64,000 nucleotides of DNA from Pacificispira sp040217575 (GCA_040217575.1 JAVJPW010000006.1:1-64000), one strand, 5' to 3'. Positions 26,482 through 36,367 are shown, numbered from the stretch's first letter. Notes: a model not told the origin generated them from the letters alone. A program made the numbers and translations.

Positions 26482-28247
26482 CAGAAGACCAGGATCGCGG
26501 GTACGCCGACCACGGCAATGATGATTTCCAGCGGCAGACCGACCCGCCAGTAATCGCCGAAACGATAGCCGCCGGGACCCATGACCAGCGCATTGTTCTG
26601 GTGCCCGATAGGCGTCAGGAACGCGCAGGATGCGCCGACCGCAACGGCCATCAGGAACGGGTCCGCGGAATAGCCAAGCCCTTCGCCGATGGCGATTGCG
26701 ATGGGTGCCATGACAACGGTCGTCGCGGCATTGTTCAGAACATCGCTCAACGTCATGGTGACGACCAGCACCAGCGCCAGGATCAGCCAGGCCGGCAGAC
26801 CGTCCGCGATCATCAATATGCTGTCGGCGATCAGACCCGTCGCACCCGTTGTCTGCATCGCGCCGCCGACCGGGATCAGCGCGCCCAGAAGGACGATGAC
26901 CGGCCAGTCGATGGCGTCATAGACCTGGCGCAACGGAACCACGCCGGTGACGACAATGGCGACCACGGCCAGCCCGAACGCGATAGGAAGCGCCAGAAGT
27001 CCGAACGCGGCGGCAAGCACCGCGACCGCGAAAATCGCCAGAACGGCGTGCCCCCGCGACCGGCGGCCAAGGTCCAGGTCCCGTGCCTTCAGCGTCAGGG
27101 CGCCGAACCGGCGGACCGCTTCGTCCAGTTCTTCGGCCGCGCCATGCAGCAGCAACAGGTCCCCGGCGCGAAACCGGAAGTCCTTCAGCCGCCCGCGGTG
27201 CTGGCGGCCTTGCCGCGACACCCCCATCAACGTAACACGATAGCGCGGCCCGAATTTCATCTGTTCGACCGTTCGCCCCTCCAGCGCGGATCCGGCGCGC
27301 ACGACCAGTTCCACCGCCGCCGCGTCGCCGCTTTTCAGGATCTCAAGGGCGTCGGGACCGCCACCGCTGACGGAAAGCCCGAAATCCGAAACGAAGCGGT
27401 CGATTTCCTCTGCACTGCCTTCGACGATCAGATGGTCGTTCGCGTGCAGCGGTTCGTATCGCGGTGGCCGTGGATAATTGCGACCCCGGCGCAGCAGCTT
27501 CACGATCACGACGTCCAGGTCCTTCATCAGGTCCTCTGCCTCTTGGATCGTCTTTCCATAAAGCGCACTTTCCTTGGACAGTTTCACTTCCGCCACATAG
27601 TCGCCGACAGTGTCGTCGCCCTGCCCCTGATTGTCGTCCGCCTTTGGGATCAATCGCCAGCCCACGAACACCAGATAGACAAGACCCGCCAGAAGAACGA
27701 TGGCGCCGACCGGGAAGAAGTCGAACATGGCAAAGCTTGCGCCCGTCGCCTCGGCCCGGATGGCGGCGATCAGGATGTTCGGCGGCGTTCCGATCAGGGT
27801 CAGCATGCCGCCCAGAATGGATGCAAAGGCAAGCGGCATCAGGATCAGGCGTGCCGCGCGTTCCGCCTTGCGCGCGGACTGCAGCCCGACCGGCATGAGA
27901 AGCGCCAGCGCGCCGACATTGTTCATGAACCCGCTCAGGATCGCAGCCACCCCGCCCAGACCGGCCACATGGCCCGGCGTGGTGCCCGACCCGCGTTGGA
28001 CCAGCCCGGCAATCGGGTCGATTGCGCCGGACGCGGAAAGCGCACGGCTCAGGATCAGGACAAGTGCGACCGTAACGACCGCCGGGTTCCCGAACCCCAG
28101 AAAGGCGGTTGCCGGTTCCACAAGCCCCAGGACGACCGCCGCCAGTAGACCGGCCAGCGCGACCAGGTCATAGCGGTATTTCCCCCAGATGAAGAGGATC
28201 AGCAGACTGGCCAGGACGGCCAGGATCAGCCCCTGGTCGATTGTCAT
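26472..28247 (-). CDS. SLC13/DASS-type permease with two RCK_C (TrkA-C) domains
   Basis: 591 residues. Membrane helices fill residues 1-200 and 400-591. Between them, about 215-385, are two soluble TrkA-C/RCK_C domains (GKTIQEAEDLMKDLDVVIVKLLR and GRTVEQMKFGPRYRVTLMGVSR). Conserved SLC13 hairpin motifs are seen: LSGFMNNVGALALLMPV and VLNNAATTVVMAPIAIAIG. It imports dicarboxylates, sulfate or another anion with Na+ or H+; the RCK domains suggest control by a nucleotide or ion. It overlaps the upstream M14 gene by 4 bp. Confidence 0.9.
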   Translation of the reverse strand: MTIDQGLILAVLASLLILFIWGKYRYDLVALAGLLAAVVLGLVEPATAFLGFGNPAVVTVALVLILSRALSASGAIDPIAGLVQRGSGTTPGHVAGLGGVAAILSGFMNNVGALALLMPVGLQSARKAERAARLILMPLAFASILGGMLTLIGTPPNILIAAIRAEATGASFAMFDFFPVGAIVLLAGLVYLVFVGWRLIPKADDNQGQGDDTVGDYVAEVKLSKESALYGKTIQEAEDLMKDLDVVIVKLLRRGRNYPRPPRYEPLHANDHLIVEGSAEEIDRFVSDFGLSVSGGGPDALEILKSGDAAAVELVVRAGSALEGRTVEQMKFGPRYRVTLMGVSRQGRQHRGRLKDFRFRAGDLLLLHGAAEELDEAVRRFGALTLKARDLDLGRRSRGHAVLAIFAVAVLAAAFGLLALPIAFGLAVVAIVVTGVVPLRQVYDAIDWPVIVLLGALIPVGGAMQTTGATGLIADSILMIADGLPAWLILALVLVVTMTLSDVLNNAATTVVMAPIAIAIGEGLGYSADPFLMAVAVGASCAFLTPIGHQNNALVMGPGGYRFGDYWRVGLPLEIIIAVVGVPAILVFWPL

Positions 28248-29371
28248 AGATCGTCAATCACCGCGAACAGCGCGTCCAGATGCGCTGCCCCCAGATGCCG
28301 GCAACGCTGAACCGACCAGCCATGGATCGGGTCCGGTGCGTTGGCGTTGTCCTTGAACGGCATTTCCAGCGTCATGGACAGGGCGCCGAACCGTTCCGCC
28401 AGCTGCGCCGAACACATGGACAGGTTCGCCTTGCCGGGCGGTGCCTTGGGATAGCCGTGTTCGGACTGGAAATCCGGGTTGGCCCGTCGCAACGCCGCTT
28501 CGTATCGTTCCCGAAGGTCGATCAGCCTGTCGGTTGCGGACGGAATCGCGTCCGCCCCGGCGATGAAAACATAGGGCAGTCCTTCGTCCCCATGGACGTC
28601 CAGACAGAAATCCAGTCCCGCGTCTTCCATCGCCCTTAGGGTCAGAAAGACTTCGGGGCTGTTTTCCAGACTGGCCTTGTCCCATTCGCGGTTCAGGTTG
28701 ATGCCCTTTGCATTGGTACGCAGATGGCCGCGCCGGCTGCCGTCCGGGTTCATGTTGGGGATGGCATAAACGGTTGCACGGGAAAGGATTTCCCGGCTGA
28801 CCGGGTCGCTGTGGTCCAGGAGCCGGGTCAGCATGCCTTCCATGAACCATTCGGCCTGTGTTTCGCCCGGGTGCTGGCGCGCAATGGTCCAGATCTTCTT
28901 TTTCTTCGGATCCCCGTCCCCGAACACCAGAAGGTCCAGGTCTTCGCCATCCAGCGTTTCCCCCAGCACCTGATGCCGGCAGCGTGGGTGAACCTGACAG
29001 GCGGCGATCAGGTCCCGGTGGCGTTCGCGGGAATAGGGCGGGAAATAGGCGAACCAGGCCGTGTCCGCGTCACCGCGATGCCGGATCGTCAGGACACCGT
29101 CGTCATAATAGGTCTCTGCCCGGGTCCAGGTTTCGCGGTCCGACGAAACGCAGGCCTGATAGCCTTCCCAGCCCTTCGTGTAGGATGCATCCCCGGCATT
29201 TTCGATTCGAAGGGTGATGTCCTGACCGCGGATGCCGCTGACCTGAAAATGAAACCACTGGAAAAAACCGTCCGGCCCGACATCGCGGCGGATGGAAAGA
29301 TGTGCCGTTCCATCCGGATCGATGGCCGTGGTTTCGATGTTTCCGGCGTCGAAATTCTGGGAGATTTTCAT
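28244..29371 (-). CDS. M14-family zinc carboxypeptidase, cytosolic CCP type
   Basis: 375 residues. A beta-sandwich domain (about 1-120) precedes the catalytic domain, the order of cytosolic carboxypeptidases rather than secreted digestive ones; no signal peptide is present. The zinc site is RQHPGE plus CLDVHGDE, and the catalytic Glu lies in MTLEMPFKD. It removes C-terminal residues from peptides or modified proteins; the bacterial substrate is unknown. The start at 29371 follows AAGGATCC. It overlaps the permease gene by 4 bp, so import and peptide trimming may be co-expressed. Confidence 0.9.
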   Translation of the reverse strand: MKISQNFDAGNIETTAIDPDGTAHLSIRRDVGPDGFFQWFHFQVSGIRGQDITLRIENAGDASYTKGWEGYQACVSSDRETWTRAETYYDDGVLTIRHRGDADTAWFAYFPPYSRERHRDLIAACQVHPRCRHQVLGETLDGEDLDLLVFGDGDPKKKKIWTIARQHPGETQAEWFMEGMLTRLLDHSDPVSREILSRATVYAIPNMNPDGSRRGHLRTNAKGINLNREWDKASLENSPEVFLTLRAMEDAGLDFCLDVHGDEGLPYVFIAGADAIPSATDRLIDLRERYEAALRRANPDFQSEHGYPKAPPGKANLSMCSAQLAERFGALSMTLEMPFKDNANAPDPIHGWSVQRCRHLGAAHLDALFAVIDDL

Positions 29372-29563
29372 AAAGGATCCTTTTCACCGATCGCCAATGC
29401 TTCCGGCAGGACACTAATATACGCGCGCGTAAGTTCAATGCGTATGCGTTTGCCGCATGGGGGGACGAACAAGAAACCGCTGGCATCGAAAGCCATAAAG
29501 GCGTAAGCGCGGGGCCGGAATGCGGCAAAACGGGTGAATACCCGGCGCGACAAGGGGTGTGTG

Positions 29564-31012
29564 ATGTTCAATGCGCTGAAAGTGAGTTGGGCCCTGTTCC
29601 TGGGACTATCGCTGATCATGGTCGGGAATGGCCTGGGCGGCACCCTGGTTGGAGTTCGCACACAGGTCGAGGACTTCGGCAATACGCTGACCGGGTTCGT
29701 TATGGCGGGCTATTTCCTGGGCTTTTTTGTCGGGTCGGCGGTGGTCCCGCGGATGATGGCGGCGGTCGGTCATGTGCGCGTTTTCGGGGCGCTGACGGCA
29801 CTGGCCTCATTGTCAATTCTGATTTACCCGCTGTTCATCGACCCTTGGGTCTGGACGCTGATGCGCATCATGACAGGCATCGCTTATGCCGGATTGTATA
29901 TCGTCGTCGAAAGCTGGCTGAACGAAAAGGCGACCAACGAAACCCGCGGCCAGATTCTGGGTATTTATCTTGTGGTCAGTTTTACCGGTGTCGCCGGGGG
30001 GCAGCTTCTATTGAACCTGTACGACCCGGCGAATTTCGAACTGTTCACGGTCGTATCGGTGTTGATATCGCTTGCTGCTGTACCGGTCCTTATCTCTGCC
30101 GCGCGTGCGCCGGAGTTCGAGGCACCGGAATCGATGGGCCCCATCCGACTTTACAGGATTTCCCCTTTAGGCACCTTCGGTATGGTTCTGGTCGGCGCGA
30201 CCGCGGGCATTCTGATCGGTATGGGACCGGCTTATGGGTTCAAGATGTACGGGACCGAATTTGCGTCGCTGTTCATGACGGCGGTCTTTATCGGCGGGTT
30301 CCTGTTCACGTGGCCTATCGGCAAGATGTCCGATCTTTTTGACCGCCGCACCGTGATCGTCGCGACGGCAATCGCCTGCGCAGGTGTCGGTATTTTCGGT
30401 ATTTTCTTTGAACCTCCTGGACCGGCTTTCAATTACGAGCCCCACCATCCGATCAATGCCATTGAAGCCGGCAACACGTTCAGCCAGTCCAACCTCTTGT
30501 TGCTGGTCGGGCTTCTGTTCGGGGGGCTTGCGTTACCGCTTTATTCCCTGTGCATCGCACATACGAACGACCATCTGACAACAAAACAGATGGTTGCGGC
30601 CAGTTCTACCCTGATCATGGCGAACGGCATGGGGGCGGTTATTGGGCCGAATATTGGTGGTCTGGCAATGGATCTGATGGGGATGCCCGGGTTTTTCTGG
30701 TCGCTGATTGCGATCAATGTGCTGTTCGGCGTATTTGGTCTGTATCGAATGACCGTCCGTCCGGCGCTGGCCGCTGAGGATCAAGGGTCATTCGTTGCCG
30801 TTGACAGCCGCATGACTGCGGTCGCTACGACTGCATTCCATCCTGAAGTCGAGTGGCCGGAAACTGAACAGGATGCGGATCTGTTTGAAGACGGTGCCGA
30901 CGAGATCGATGTTGCAACGGAGCCGGACGGTACCTGGGATGATCTGCCTGAAGCAACTCAGGATTCGGCCGAAGGGTCCGACGGCGATGAAGACGACCTT
31001 TCCCGCGCGTGA
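29564..31012 (+). CDS. MFS transporter, YcaD-like, with acidic C-terminal tail
   Basis: 482 residues. Twelve membrane helices occupy about 1-400, with the family signature VESWLNEKATNETRGQILGIY in the first half. The last 85 or so residues form a soluble tail very rich in Asp and Glu, unusual for this family. The start at 29564 (MFNALKVSW) has AAGGGG six bases upstream; a longer reading from 29534 is not needed. Substrate unknown; relatives are poorly characterised. It is divergent from the M14 gene. Confidence 0.88.
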   Translation: MFNALKVSWALFLGLSLIMVGNGLGGTLVGVRTQVEDFGNTLTGFVMAGYFLGFFVGSAVVPRMMAAVGHVRVFGALTALASLSILIYPLFIDPWVWTLMRIMTGIAYAGLYIVVESWLNEKATNETRGQILGIYLVVSFTGVAGGQLLLNLYDPANFELFTVVSVLISLAAVPVLISAARAPEFEAPESMGPIRLYRISPLGTFGMVLVGATAGILIGMGPAYGFKMYGTEFASLFMTAVFIGGFLFTWPIGKMSDLFDRRTVIVATAIACAGVGIFGIFFEPPGPAFNYEPHHPINAIEAGNTFSQSNLLLLVGLLFGGLALPLYSLCIAHTNDHLTTKQMVAASSTLIMANGMGAVIGPNIGGLAMDLMGMPGFFWSLIAINVLFGVFGLYRMTVRPALAAEDQGSFVAVDSRMTAVATTAFHPEVEWPETEQDADLFEDGADEIDVATEPDGTWDDLPEATQDSAEGSDGDEDDLSRA

Positions 31013-31033
31013 TTTCTCTTTACAGTCGCGGGT

Positions 31034-31378
31034 ATGAGAAACGATCTGGACCTGTCCGCCTTCCGCCAAAAGCTGGAAGCACGACTTGACGAGTTGAGCG
31101 CCCTGGACGCGGTGACCAAGGATGCGCGTGCCCCGGTCACCCTGGATCAGCAGTCCGTCGGCCGCCTGTCGCGCATGGACGCCATGCAGGGCCAGGCGAT
31201 GGCGCTGGCGACGGAGCAGCGCCGAAAGGCGGAAGCTGTGCGCATCCGCGATGCCCTTCAGCGGATCGAAGACGGCGATTATGGGTATTGCACGATCTGT
31301 GACGAGGATATCCCTTTGAAGCGTTTGGAACTGGACCCGGCAACGCCGGTCTGCGTCGACTGCGTCTCAGGGGGCTGA
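31034..31378 (+). CDS. DksA/TraR-type zinc-finger protein
   Basis: 114 residues. A helical N-terminal region with LDQQSVGRLSRMDAMQGQAMA is followed by a four-Cys zinc finger (CTICDEDIP...CVDC, about 86-110). It belongs to the short DksA/TraR group common in alphaproteobacteria. Full-length DksA enters the RNA polymerase secondary channel with ppGpp; whether short members do so is not settled. It lies between two MFS genes with gaps of 21 and 13 bp, so it is probably part of their transcript. Confidence 0.88.
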   Translation: MRNDLDLSAFRQKLEARLDELSALDAVTKDARAPVTLDQQSVGRLSRMDAMQGQAMALATEQRRKAEAVRIRDALQRIEDGDYGYCTICDEDIPLKRLELDPATPVCVDCVSGG

Positions 31379-31391
31379 TCCGGGTATTGCG

Positions 31392-32684
31392 ATGAAAGGG
31401 ATGCTTGATTTTCTGCGGGCCGACCCCCGGCTTGCCTTCTACGGATTGTTCATCGCGCTTGGCTCCAGCTTCGGCCAGACATTCTTCATTTCCCAGTTCG
31501 GCGGCGAAATTCGGGCGGAATTCGGCCTTACCGATGGGGACTTCGGAACCATCTATGGCCTGGGCACGCTGCTGTCGGCGGCGGTCATCGTCTATACGGG
31601 CGGCGTGGTCGACCGCGTCGACCTCAGGCGCTGGACGTTCTGTCTTGTCCTGGCCTGTGCCTTTGCCTGTCTGGTCATGGGGTTTGTGGCCGGCCCGGTC
31701 ACGCTGTTCTTTGCGATATTTCTGCTGCGCCAGACGGGCCAGGGGCTGATGAGCCATACGATGGGCCATTCGCTTGGCCGCTACAGCTGGGTTGGCCGCG
31801 GCAAGGCGATTGCGTTTGGGTCCTACGGCTACCCGATCGGGGAATCGCTGTTTCCGATACTGGCGGTGACGGTTATTGCCCTGTTCGGCTGGCGCCAGGC
31901 GTGGTTCGGGCTTTCCGTCGCCTACCTGCTGTTCGTGCTGCCGCTGGCGCTGTTCCTGCTGCGGGGCCATGACGTGCGCTACGAACGTTTCAAACGGGAA
32001 ACGAGCGAGGAGGATACCGCCACAGCCCCGACGGAGGCACGCCGCTATCCTACCGCGCCGATCACGCCGGACCCGAAGGATGTGCCCCGGCCCGGCCGCC
32101 AGTGGCGCCGGCGGGAGGTCTTGCGCGATCCGCGGTTCTATCTGGTTCTGCCGGGAATGATGGCCCCCAGTTTCATCGTCACTGGGCTATTCCTGCACGG
32201 CGTCCGGATTGCGGAATTGAAGGGTTGGTCGCATGAGCTTTGGGCCGGCAGCATCGTTGCCTATGCAATCGGCAGCATCCCGTCGGGTCTGGCGATGGGG
32301 GCCTTTGTCGACCGGTTCGGCGCGGCGCGCGGACTGGGGCTGTTCCTGCCGCCGCTGATGTTGAGCTGCCTTATCCTGGCGGCCAGCGACCATGCCTGGT
32401 CGGCGCCGGTCGCAATGGTGTGCATGGGTGTTACCAGCGGGATGATGGCGGTCCTGTCCATCGCCCTGTGGGTGGAATGTTACGGCACGAAATATCTGGG
32501 GGAGATCAAGGCCCTGATGACGGCCATTCTGGTGTTCGCCAGTGCGGCCGCGCCCCCGGTCCTGGGCTGGATGTTCGATTGGGGCTGGTCGGTGGCCGAA
32601 GTCTCGTTATTCTGTGCGGGGTATGCGGTCCTGGGCTGTGTGCTTTCGATCCTTGCCGGAAGGCGATACGTTTCGAGTTCCTGA
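31392..32684 (+). CDS. MFS transporter
   Basis: 430 residues with about 12 membrane segments and a charged central loop (about 195-240, including a stretch rich in Pro, Arg and Glu). Inner repeat patterns such as VDRVDLRRWTF and VDRFGAARGLGL are the MFS loop 2-3 and 8-9 motifs. It starts 13 bp after the DksA-like gene. The substrate is unknown; oxalate/formate or drug-type exporters are alternatives that cannot be told apart here. Confidence 0.85.
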   Translation: MKGMLDFLRADPRLAFYGLFIALGSSFGQTFFISQFGGEIRAEFGLTDGDFGTIYGLGTLLSAAVIVYTGGVVDRVDLRRWTFCLVLACAFACLVMGFVAGPVTLFFAIFLLRQTGQGLMSHTMGHSLGRYSWVGRGKAIAFGSYGYPIGESLFPILAVTVIALFGWRQAWFGLSVAYLLFVLPLALFLLRGHDVRYERFKRETSEEDTATAPTEARRYPTAPITPDPKDVPRPGRQWRRREVLRDPRFYLVLPGMMAPSFIVTGLFLHGVRIAELKGWSHELWAGSIVAYAIGSIPSGLAMGAFVDRFGAARGLGLFLPPLMLSCLILAASDHAWSAPVAMVCMGVTSGMMAVLSIALWVECYGTKYLGEIKALMTAILVFASAAAPPVLGWMFDWGWSVAEVSLFCAGYAVLGCVLSILAGRRYVSSS

Positions 32685-32711
32685 GACATTCTTGAACAGA
32701 AGGGGGCAGCC

Positions 32712-33137
32712 ATGCCGAACTACTGGCTTTTCAAATCCGAACCCGGAACCTGGTCCTGGGACGATCAGGTGGCAAAGGGCGACGTTGGCGAAGGCTGGGA
32801 CGGTGTGCGGAATTATCAGGCTTCCAACAACATGAAGGCCATGAAGGTCGGCGACCGTGGCTTTTTCTATCATTCGGTCAATGAAAAGCAGATCGTTGGA
32901 ATCGTCGAAGTGATCGAGGAATATCACCCCGACCCGACAGACGCGAAAGGGCGCTTCGGTATGGTGACGGTGAAGGCGATCCGGCCGTTTGAAACGCCGG
33001 TAACGCTGGCCGATATCAAGGCGACGCCCGAACTGGAAGACCTGCCGTTGATCAAACAGTCGCGCCTTTCCGTCATGCAGATCCCGCCTGCGGACTGGAA
33101 ACGGATCTGCAAGATGGGCGGAACCAAGCCGGACTGA
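32712..33137 (+). CDS. EVE-domain protein (thymocyte nuclear protein 1 family)
   Basis: 141 residues, all one EVE domain (PUA-like fold). It begins MPNYWLFKSEPGTWSWDDQ and contains WDGVRNYQASNNMKAMKVGDRGFFYHS, the family core. EVE domains bind modified bases in DNA or RNA. Stand-alone bacterial members are common and their targets unknown. A GGGGG site lies upstream of the start. No restriction or defence genes are adjacent, so a housekeeping RNA/DNA role is more likely than a defence role. Confidence 0.92.
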   Translation: MPNYWLFKSEPGTWSWDDQVAKGDVGEGWDGVRNYQASNNMKAMKVGDRGFFYHSVNEKQIVGIVEVIEEYHPDPTDAKGRFGMVTVKAIRPFETPVTLADIKATPELEDLPLIKQSRLSVMQIPPADWKRICKMGGTKPD

Positions 33138-33164
33138 TCCGGACGGTCGGCGGGGACGGGGTCA

Positions 33165-34148
33165 ATGGGGAAACTTGAAACACGGTCGCGGCTGGATCCG
33201 CAGATGGCCGACGCCGTCGCCATGTCCGCGAAAATCGCCGAAGAAACGAAACGGCGCAACGGTTTGGAAGATTCCGACCCGTACGATGTTTCGGCCCTGC
33301 GCCGGTTGTATGACGCGGACCGCGCCTATTGGAACGAAGGCGGGCCGGTGATGGCGGAAAGCCGCGACATCCGTATCGACGGCCCCCATGGCGAAATACC
33401 GCTTCGGCTGCACCGGCCGAAATCCGCACCTGGTGAAAACGCGCCCTGTCTTCTGTTCATCCATGGGGGCGGATGGGTGGTCGGCAATCTGGAAACCCAT
33501 GACCGGATGATGCGGATTCTTGCCGACGAAAGCGGCTGGGCCGTCCTGGGCATCGACTACCGGCTTTCGCCGGAAGTGAAGTTTCCTGTCGCACAGGACG
33601 AATGCCGCGCGGCGATGGACTGGTTGCGCGCGAACACGGCGGCGCTGGGCATCGATCCGGACAATCTGGCGGTCGGCGGCGATTCGGCGGGCGCGAACAT
33701 GTCCGCGTCCCTTCTTCTGGGGTTGCGCGATGACGGTGCGCTGGCCGGGGTGCGTTGCGGGTTGTTGTTCTATGGCGCATACGGGTTGCGGGATTCCGCG
33801 TCCCGGCGGATGTGGGGTGGTCCCGAAGACGGGTTGAGCGCCAGGGACCTGGATTTCTATCGCGACAGCCTGATGACCACGCGCGATGAAATGTCTGACC
33901 CGCGATACGATATCCTGTCGAACGACCTGGGCGGTCTGCCGCCGCTGTTGGTGCTGGAGGTGGTTCTGGACCCGCTGGCCGACGATAGTGTCGCGCTTAA
34001 ACATTGCGCTCAGGAAGCGGGTGTTGCCGTCGAATATATCCGCGCGGACGGTGTCCTGCACGGGTATCTGCATATGACGCGCATGGTCGAAGCGGCCCGC
34101 CGCGACCTTTCGCGGTCGGCGGCCTTCCTGAAAGCGTCAGGCGCCTGA
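33165..34148 (+). CDS. Alpha/beta hydrolase, hormone-sensitive-lipase family esterase
   Basis: 327 residues. The oxyanion motif IHGGGWVVG (about 103) and nucleophile elbow GGDSAGANM (about 170) define the bacterial HSL group; the acid Asp and His lie near EVVLDPLADD and VLHGYLHM. It cleaves short acyl esters. It follows the EVE gene after 27 bp, and its last 12 bp overlap the convergent hldE gene. The natural substrate is unknown. Confidence 0.9.
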   Translation: MGKLETRSRLDPQMADAVAMSAKIAEETKRRNGLEDSDPYDVSALRRLYDADRAYWNEGGPVMAESRDIRIDGPHGEIPLRLHRPKSAPGENAPCLLFIHGGGWVVGNLETHDRMMRILADESGWAVLGIDYRLSPEVKFPVAQDECRAAMDWLRANTAALGIDPDNLAVGGDSAGANMSASLLLGLRDDGALAGVRCGLLFYGAYGLRDSASRRMWGGPEDGLSARDLDFYRDSLMTTRDEMSDPRYDILSNDLGGLPPLLVLEVVLDPLADDSVALKHCAQEAGVAVEYIRADGVLHGYLHMTRMVEAARRDLSRSAAFLKASGA

Positions 34149-35609
34149 CGACAGTTTGGCGATTGTCGCGGTCGTTGACTGACCGGCGACCAGATCCGCC
34201 AGCACGACCCGCCCGCCGCGGGCTTCGATGATATCGGCGCCGACGACCTGATCCTTCGTATAGTCCGCGCCCTTTACCAGGACATCCGGCTGCAGTACGG
34301 TGATCAGTTCCAGCGGGGTGTCCTGATCGAAGATGACGACCAGATCGACATGTTCCAGCGCGGCCAGGACGGTTGCGCGCGCCGATTCCCCCTGAACCGG
34401 GCGGTCCTGGCCCTTCAGGCGTTTGACGGACGCATCGCTGTTCAGACCAACGATCAGTCGGTCGCACGCGCCCCGCGCCTGACCGATCAGTGCGATATGC
34501 CCCGGATGCAACAGGTCGAAACAGCCGTTCGTGAAACCAACCGACTTGCCCGCGCGGCGCCAGACGGCGACACGGTCCTGTGCCTCGTCCCATTTCAGGA
34601 CCTTGCGTTCTGTCTGATGCCGGCCATGTTCGTCTTCGTCCGACAGGATTTCACCGGGATAGGCGACGGCGGTGCCTGTCTTGCCGACCACGATGCCGGC
34701 CGCCCGGTTGGCAAGCTGTGCCGCGATGGGCGGTGCCAACCCCGCCGCGAGACCGGTTGCCAGTGCGGCCACCACAGTGTCGCCCGCGCCCGCCACGTCG
34801 AAGACTTCGCGCGCCCGGGTCGGAATATGGTCGATGCGCCCGTCATCACCATTGCGGAACAAGGTCATGCCCTGTTCCGACCGGGTGGCCAGCACGCCGC
34901 CGATGCCGCATTCGGAAACGACCTTCCGGCAGGCGGCGATCACCGCGTCGTCGTCGCCGGTCGGCATGTCGCTGGCAAGCGCCAGTTCCGCGCGGTTGGG
35001 GGTTACCAGGTCCGCCCCGCGATAGCGGGAAAAATCCTTGCCCTTGGGGTCGACGACGACGGGAATGCCCGCGTCCCGGGCTTTCGATATCAATGTTGCG
35101 ATCAGGCTGTCAGACAGGACGCCCTTTCCATAATCCGACAGGATCAGCGCGCCGGCCCCTTCGATGGCGCGGGCCGCCGATGCCTCCACGGATTTTGCCG
35201 TGTCTTCCGGCAACGGGGCGATGGTTTCCCGGTCTGTGCGCAGGATTTGCGACAGCCCGGCGATATATCGGGTCTTGATCGCGGTCGGCCGATCATTCGC
35301 GACAATGATGTCCGCTTCCACACCCGGCAGGTCGCCGATCAATGCCGTCAGCCGATGGGCGGAATCGTCCAGACCCGCAACGCCGATCAGCCGGCAGGTG
35401 GCGCCCAGGGAGGACACATTGCGCGCGACATTCGCCGCCCCGCCCAGCGTCTCGCGTTCCCCCTTGACCGACAGGATCGGGATCGGCGCTTCGGGGGAAA
35501 TTCGGTTGACCGTCCCTTCCACGAACCGGTCCAGCATCACATCGCCGATACACAGGACCGTCGCCCCTTTCAGGCCGTCCAGGGTTTTCGCCAGATCGAA
35601 TTCTTGCAT
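34137..35609 (-). CDS. hldE: Bifunctional heptose-7-phosphate kinase / heptose-1-phosphate adenylyltransferase
   Basis: 490 residues. The N-terminal PfkB kinase (1-320) has GDVMLDRFVEG, GGAANVARNVS and the catalytic DVAGAGDT. The C-terminal nucleotidyltransferase (345-490) has FTNGCFDLLHPGH. It phosphorylates and then adenylates heptose for ADP-L-glycero-D-manno-heptose, the inner-core LPS sugar. A GT9 heptosyltransferase-like gene lies at 44.8-45.7 kb. The start at 35609 is 2 bp after the phosphatase gene's stop. Its end overlaps the convergent esterase by 12 bp. Confidence 0.95.
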   Translation of the reverse strand: MQEFDLAKTLDGLKGATVLCIGDVMLDRFVEGTVNRISPEAPIPILSVKGERETLGGAANVARNVSSLGATCRLIGVAGLDDSAHRLTALIGDLPGVEADIIVANDRPTAIKTRYIAGLSQILRTDRETIAPLPEDTAKSVEASAARAIEGAGALILSDYGKGVLSDSLIATLISKARDAGIPVVVDPKGKDFSRYRGADLVTPNRAELALASDMPTGDDDAVIAACRKVVSECGIGGVLATRSEQGMTLFRNGDDGRIDHIPTRAREVFDVAGAGDTVVAALATGLAAGLAPPIAAQLANRAAGIVVGKTGTAVAYPGEILSDEDEHGRHQTERKVLKWDEAQDRVAVWRRAGKSVGFTNGCFDLLHPGHIALIGQARGACDRLIVGLNSDASVKRLKGQDRPVQGESARATVLAALEHVDLVVIFDQDTPLELITVLQPDVLVKGADYTKDQVVGADIIEARGGRVVLADLVAGQSTTATIAKLSSGA

Positions 35610-35611
35610 TG

Positions 35612-36367
35612 TTACGGATCGCCCCTGAATGTCCGATAGGACGTCGCCCAATCGCCCGCATGAAGGAAGGTCATGCAGGTACCCCACAAGACCGCCGCCG
35701 TCAAATACCCGCCCTTGCCTGCGCCGGTATCCAGATTGATCCGGTTGGATTTGACCTCGGGCCTGTCGGCCGGTGTATGGCCGTGCACCACAATGGCGCC
35801 GAAATCCTCTGTGCTGTCCAGGAACAGGCGGCGGATCCACATCATGTCCTCATCGCGCTGGGCGTCCAGCGCGACACCCGGTCGGACGCCGGCATGGACG
35901 AACATGTAGGGGCCGCAGGCCTTGTGGGACAGAAGGTCGGAATAGAAACGACGATGACGGTCCGGCAGGGCGTCGCCCAGCTGCTGGCGGCATCGTGAAA
36001 ATTCCCGCACATCGACGGGGTCCAGGGATGGTGCGACCCCGTAACTTGCCAGCGTTTCCTCCCCCCCGTTTGCCATCCAGGCACCGCCTGCCCTTGTGTC
36101 GCCGTGAAGCAGGAACTTCATCATCATGTCTTCGTGGTTGCCCATAAGGAACACGGCATTTTCGCCGCCGTCGCGAAGATCGCACAGCCGGTCGATCACC
36201 CGCGCGGAATTCGGGCCCCGGTCGATATAGTCACCCAGAAAGACATATCGGTCGCGAAGTTCCGGTGTCGGCGGTTCCAATGCACCGACACGCCCCAGCA
36301 GGTCGTCCAGCATGTCGTCCTGGCCGTGGATGTCGCCAAAGACGATCAGCCGTTCGCCGTCCGGCAC
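35612..36367 (-). CDS. Metallophosphoesterase, Ser/Thr protein phosphatase type
   Basis: About 251 residues. All PPP-family metal motifs are present: GDIHGQ, GDYIDRGPNS, GNHED, a downstream His (VHAGVRPG) and VHGHTP. It removes phosphate from proteins or small molecules. I propose a GTG start at 36367, which begins VPDGERLIVFGDIHG; the frame stays open upstream into the HD-GYP gene but has no other start. No good ribosome site is seen. Only 2 bp separate it from hldE, so the two are co-transcribed; the link may be accidental. Confidence 0.86.
   Translation of the reverse strand: MPDGERLIVFGDIHGQDDMLDDLLGRVGALEPPTPELRDRYVFLGDYIDRGPNSARVIDRLCDLRDGGENAVFLMGNHEDMMMKFLLHGDTRAGGAWMANGGEETLASYGVAPSLDPVDVREFSRCRQQLGDALPDRHRRFYSDLLSHKACGPYMFVHAGVRPGVALDAQRDEDMMWIRRLFLDSTEDFGAIVVHGHTPADRPEVKSNRINLDTGAGKGGYLTAAVLWGTCMTFLHAGDWATSYRTFRGDP

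Noticed and set aside
26265..28148. A 627-residue open frame on the plus strand
   Set aside because: Antisense to the SLC13 permease; composition is that of a shadow.
32712..33137. EVE gene as part of a defence island
   Set aside because: Neighbours are housekeeping and transport genes; no nuclease, methylase or other defence gene is nearby.
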